The notes under the pieces were generated by a model. It was not told where the DNA came from. It ran no database searches and worked only from the letters and a program-made list of their open reading frames with translations. A program made the translations under genes and the position numbers. DNA of 64,000 nt from Aliidongia sp035943795 (GTDB taxonomy: Bacteria; Pseudomonadota; Alphaproteobacteria; ATCC43930; CGMCC-115725), in NCBI RefSeq assembly GCF_035943795.1, contig NZ_DASZBY010000114.1:7800-71799 (forward strand), in the 5' to 3' direction. Each line of letters starts with the position of its first letter. Position 1 is the first letter of the stretch. Shown here piece after piece: positions 61,058-64,000 of the stretch.

Positions 61058-62031
61058 GCGCGCTGCTCGAACTGCGCCACATCCGGATCGAATTGCCGAC
61101 CCGGCGCGGCACGCTCGTCGCGGTCGACGATGTCAGCTTTTCGATCGGCGAGGGCGAAGTGCTGGGTGTGGTCGGCGAATCCGGCGCAGGCAAATCGATC
61201 ACGGCGGCCGCGATCATCGGCCTGCTCGAACCGCCGTTGCGCCTGACCGGTGGCGAGATCCTGCTGGACGGTGACCGCATCGACAACCTGGCGCCGGAGG
61301 CGCTGCGCCGGGTGCGCGGCAAGCAGATCGGCGCAATCTTCCAGGATCCGCTGACCAGCCTCAACCCGCTCTACACCATCGGGCGGCAACTGGTCGAAAC
61401 CATCCGCACGCATCTGGCGCTCAGCGACAAGGCGGCCCGCGCCCGGGCGATCGAGTTGCTGCAGGAAGTCGGCATTCCGGGCGCGTCCGAACGGTTCGAC
61501 GCCTATCCCCATCAATTTTCCGGTGGCATGCGGCAGCGGGTCGTGATCGCCCTGGCGCTGGCGGCCAACCCGCGCCTGATCGTGGCCGACGAGCCGACCA
61601 CGGCACTGGACGTCTCGACTCAGGCGCAGATCATTTCGCTCTTGAAACGATTGTGCCGGGACCACGGCACTGCGGTCATGCTGGTGACCCACGACATGGG
61701 CGTGATCGCAGAGACCGCCGACCGGGTCGCCGTCATGTATGCCGGTCGCGTGGCCGAGATCGGGCCGGTGCGCCAAGTGGTGAAGCATCCGCAGCACCCT
61801 TATACCGTCGGCCTCATGGGCTCGATCCCGTCGATCGGCGAGGTGCGCGAGCGGCTGCCGCAGATCGACGGCGCGATGCCGCGCCTGGGCGCTATCCCGC
61901 AGGGCTGCGCCTTCAATCCGCGCTGTCCGCAGGTCATGGACCGATGCCGCGTCGAACGACCGGACCTGCTGCCGGCTGACGATACCCTCGCCGCCTGCTG
62001 GCTGCATGACCGGGAGGTCGTCCATGGCTGA
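61054..62031 (+). CDS. peptide ABC transporter ATP-binding protein, DppD type
   Basis: 325 residues. Walker A GESGAGKS, Q-loop IFQDPLTSLNPLYTIG, signature FSGGMRQRV, Walker B LIVADEPTTALD, switch His in VTHDMG. C-terminal oligopeptide-transport zinc/Fe-S-like motif with Cys residues in GCAFNPRCPQVMDRC. One of the two ATPases of the importer; its stop overlaps the second. Confidence 0.93.
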   Translation: MSALLELRHIRIELPTRRGTLVAVDDVSFSIGEGEVLGVVGESGAGKSITAAAIIGLLEPPLRLTGGEILLDGDRIDNLAPEALRRVRGKQIGAIFQDPLTSLNPLYTIGRQLVETIRTHLALSDKAARARAIELLQEVGIPGASERFDAYPHQFSGGMRQRVVIALALAANPRLIVADEPTTALDVSTQAQIISLLKRLCRDHGTAVMLVTHDMGVIAETADRVAVMYAGRVAEIGPVRQVVKHPQHPYTVGLMGSIPSIGEVRERLPQIDGAMPRLGAIPQGCAFNPRCPQVMDRCRVERPDLLPADDTLAACWLHDREVVHG

Positions 62032-63040
62032 TACGGTTCTGCGCCTCAACGACGTCCGGCGCCAGTTCGACGTCTCGGCGCCCTGGCTCGCCCGCGTGCT
62101 GAGCGGTACCGGCCATCGCACCCTGAAGGCGGTCGATGGGGTCAGTTTCGACATCGCGCGCGGCGAGACCTTCGCGCTGGTCGGCGAGAGCGGCTGCGGC
62201 AAATCGACGGTCGCCCGCCTGGTCGTCGGGCTCTACGAACCCTCGTCCGGCGCCATCGAGATCGACGGCACCGACATCGCCTCGCTGAAGACCCGGGCCG
62301 CCCAGGCGCCGGTGCGGCGCCGGGTCCAGATGGTGTTCCAGGATCCCTTCGCCAGCCTCAACCCGCGCTGGCGGGTCAAGGACATCGTCGCCGAACCGAT
62401 CCGGACCCACAGGCTGATCCAGGGCGAGGCGGCGATCCGCGCCCGGGTCGACGAGCTGCTGCGTCAGGTCAGCCTGACCCCGGCTGACGGCGACAAGTTT
62501 CCGCACGCCTTCTCCGGCGGCCAGCGCCAACGCATCTCGATTGCGCGCGCGCTGGCATCCGAGCCGGAATTCCTGGTGCTGGACGAGCCGACCTCGGCGC
62601 TCGACGTCTCGGTCCAGGCCCAGATCCTCAACCTGATGAAGGACCTGCAGCGCCGCCTGGGCCTGACCTACCTGTTCATTTCGCACAATCTCGCGGTGAT
62701 CTATCACGTGTCCGACAAGGTCGGCGTGATGTACCTGGGCCGGCTGGTCGAGATCGCGGCGAAGGCCGACCTGTTCGGTCGGCCGCAGCATCCCTATACC
62801 CGGCTGTTGCTCGACACCGTGCCGGACCTGGGCATGACGGGGCGCGAGCGGCTGCCGGTGCGTGGTGAAGTGCCGAACCCGATCGACCCGCCGAGCGGCT
62901 GCGCCTTCCATCCGCGCTGCCCGTTCGCCAACGAGCGTTGCAAGGCGGAACGGCCATCCCTGGTGACCAGCGGCGGCAACCTGGTCGCCTGCCACGCGGT
63001 GCAGGAAGGGCGGCTGCCGGAATGGGACGGTGCGGCTTAG
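62024..63040 (+). CDS. peptide ABC transporter ATP-binding protein, DppF type
   Basis: 338 residues from ATG 62024 with GGGAGG upstream. Walker A GESGCGKST, Q-loop VFQDPFASLNPRW, signature FSGGQRQRI, Walker B LVLDEPTSALD, His in ISHN. C-terminal Cys motif GCAFHPRCPFANERC. Its TAG stop coincides with the left end of the IS630 element (TA target at 63038-63039), so the natural C terminus may have been altered by the insertion. Confidence 0.93.
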   Translation: MADTVLRLNDVRRQFDVSAPWLARVLSGTGHRTLKAVDGVSFDIARGETFALVGESGCGKSTVARLVVGLYEPSSGAIEIDGTDIASLKTRAAQAPVRRRVQMVFQDPFASLNPRWRVKDIVAEPIRTHRLIQGEAAIRARVDELLRQVSLTPADGDKFPHAFSGGQRQRISIARALASEPEFLVLDEPTSALDVSVQAQILNLMKDLQRRLGLTYLFISHNLAVIYHVSDKVGVMYLGRLVEIAAKADLFGRPQHPYTRLLLDTVPDLGMTGRERLPVRGEVPNPIDPPSGCAFHPRCPFANERCKAERPSLVTSGGNLVACHAVQEGRLPEWDGAA

Positions 63041-63097
63041 AGCGCGTTCGTTCTTAGCTGAATCGGGATTCCCCCCGGCTCGAAAATCTGATTCAAC

Positions 63098-63128
63098 ATG
63101 ACTGCTGGAGACGGAGGCCAGCAGTCAT
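63098..63128 (+). promoter_or_regulatory. hairpin covering the transposase start codon
   Basis: Perfect 11-bp stem (ATGACTGCTGG 63098-63108 with CCAGCAGTCAT 63118-63128) and a 9-nt loop containing the purine-rich ribosome site (AGACGGAGG). Two bases of the start ATG (63127-63129) are paired, so the fold should lower transposase translation. Similar structural protection is known for other insertion sequences; here it is predicted only. Confidence 0.6.
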
Positions 63129-63549
63129 GGCTTGTCCCTATTCGAGTGATCTTCGCGAGCGCGTCGTAGCGTCGGTGGCGGGTGGCCGGACATGCCGGAA
63201 GACGGCATTGCTGTTCGGTGTGAGCGTTGCAAGCGTGGTGAAGTGGTCTCAGCGTTGGCGTCAGACCGGGAGCGTGCGGGCAAAGCCGATGGGCGGACAC
63301 CGCCCCCTGGTGCTTCTGGCCGAGCGGGACTGGCTGCTTGCCCGGCTCGAGGCGTCGCCGGACGTGACGTTGCGGGGGCTGCAGGCCGAATTGGCCGAGC
63401 GCGGCATCAAGGTCAGCCACAATGCCATCTGGAAGCTGTTCGCCGTCGAAGGGATCAGCTTCAAAAAAAAGCCTGCACGCCAGCGAGCAAGATCGGCCGG
63501 ACGTGGCACGGCGCCGGGTACGGTGGAAGAAGTACCAGGGGCGGCTTGA
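63127..63549 (+). CDS. IS630 transposase, N-terminal frame (ORF A)
   Basis: 140 residues. First ~115 residues carry the helix-turn-helix region of IS630 transposases (YSSDLRERVVASVAGGRTCRKTALLFGVSVASVVKWSQRWRQTG; LRGLQAELAERGIKVSHNAIWKLFAVEGISFKKK). After the A8 run at 63463-63470 the frame gives only low-quality sequence and stops. The catalytic part lies in the +1 frame. Confidence 0.85.
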   Translation: MACPYSSDLRERVVASVAGGRTCRKTALLFGVSVASVVKWSQRWRQTGSVRAKPMGGHRPLVLLAERDWLLARLEASPDVTLRGLQAELAERGIKVSHNAIWKLFAVEGISFKKKPARQRARSAGRGTAPGTVEEVPGAA

Positions 63550-64000
63550 CCCCCAGCGCCTGGTCTTCATTGATGAGACCTGGGCCAAGACCAACATGAC
63601 GCGGACGCACGGCCGCAGCAAACGCGGCCAGCGGCTGGTCGCCAAGGTGCCGCATGGGCATTGGCGAACGCTGACCTTCGTCGCCGCCCTACGGGCCGAT
63701 CGGATCGAAGCGCCCTGCGTCTTCGACGGGCCGATCAACGCCCGCAGCTTCACCGCCTATGTCGAGCAGGTGTTGATCCCAACCCTCAAGCCCGGCGACA
63801 TCGTGATCCTCGATAATCTCGGCAGCCACAAAGGCCGACCCGTTCGCCGAGCGCTCAAACAAGCCGGCGCTAAGCTCCTGTTCCTGCCGCCCTACAGCCC
63901 CGACCTCAACCCGATCGAGCAGGTCTTTGCCAAGCTCAAGACCTTGCTGCGCAAGGCCGGCGAGCGGACCATCCAAGCTACTTGGCAGCGCATCGGCAAG
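63464..64000 (+). CDS. IS630 transposase, catalytic frame (ORF B, partial)
   Basis: From the A8 run the +1 frame reads KKSLHASEQDRPDVARRRV, then the DDE domain: first Asp in LVFIDETWAKTNMTR, second Asp in IVILDNLGSHKG, Glu in YSPDLNPIEQVFAKLKTLL. It stays open to the window end. Expression would need a one-base slip (transcriptional slippage or ribosomal frameshift) at the A run, or the element is a frameshift mutant. Confidence 0.82.

Larger units (their letters stand above)
63038..64000 (+). mobile_element. IS630-family insertion sequence (right part outside window)
   Basis: Left boundary inferred at the TA dinucleotide of the preceding stop codon, since IS630 elements duplicate TA. The end begins GAGCGCGTTCG. 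Inside are two transposase frames (63127-63549 and about 63464 onward) joined at an A8 run. The element continues past base 64000, so the right inverted repeat and target duplication cannot be checked here. Confidence 0.75.

Noticed and set aside
1..64000. tRNA or rRNA genes
   Set aside because: The gaps between genes were read on both strands and no cloverleaf or conserved rRNA segment was recognised.

Overview
The window is GC-rich DNA with close-packed genes, many ATGA/GTGA/TGATG stop-start overlaps and few AT-rich spots. The content (lapA-pyrF-trpFBA-accD-folC, histone-deacetylase-like gene-xseB-ispA-tlyA, an ALA-synthase type hemA, oxidative pentose genes of the Caulobacter xylBCD kind, a ROK-controlled XylFHG-type importer) points to an alphaproteobacterium, probably near Rhodospirillales. 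The species cannot be fixed from the sequence alone.

Layout. 1-8.5 kb: envelope protein LapA, an ornithine cyclodeaminase-like/FAD oxidoreductase pair, then pyrF, trpF, a truncated nucleotidyltransferase, trpB, trpA, accD and folC, all on +. 8.6-14.3 kb: deacetylase-like gene, xseB, ispA, a MATE exporter where dxs is often found, tlyA and an RlmD-like RNA methyltransferase. 14.3-18.8 kb: an iron-box palindrome followed by an OprB-type porin, a secreted beta-propeller-like protein, a Tat-exported Dyp peroxidase (EfeB-like) and a cupredoxin. 18.8-35.6 kb: pentose region with a second porin, an xylose-type ABC importer, a ROK regulator, dehydrogenase, lactonase, GntR regulator, mutarotase, pentonate dehydratase and aldo/keto reductase, interrupted by a large SWIM/SNF2 helicase gene.

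35.6-46.7 kb is more accessory. It has an ArsR-like regulator and an EamA transporter that share an operator sequence but are separated by an AT-richer degenerate protease-like gene; oligopeptidase B; a stand-alone pair strongly resembling the Pseudomonas Tse2 toxin and Tsi2 immunity protein behind a structured leader; a Tag-like glycosylase; a hydrolase; SppA; an AhpD-like protein; and an orphan Phd antitoxin. 46.7-55.3 kb returns to housekeeping genes (aroC, fabI, YihY/BrkB, DnaJ-like, pdxH, TPR lipoprotein, SDR, hemA with an overlapping regulator). It includes a GIY-YIG gene bounded by 33-bp inverted repeats.

55.8-63.0 kb is a dipeptide/oligopeptide ABC importer operon with two tandem paralogous binding proteins, two permeases and two ATPases. 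An IS630-family element begins at the stop codon of the last ATPase gene and runs off the window. Its transposase is split into two frames at an A8 run, and its start codon lies in a hairpin.

The best candidate for an undescribed system is the Tse2/Tsi2-like pair at 41296-42073. It has no type VI secretion genes around it, and a predicted RNA fold covers the toxin ribosome-binding site. No rRNA, tRNA or CRISPR array was seen.
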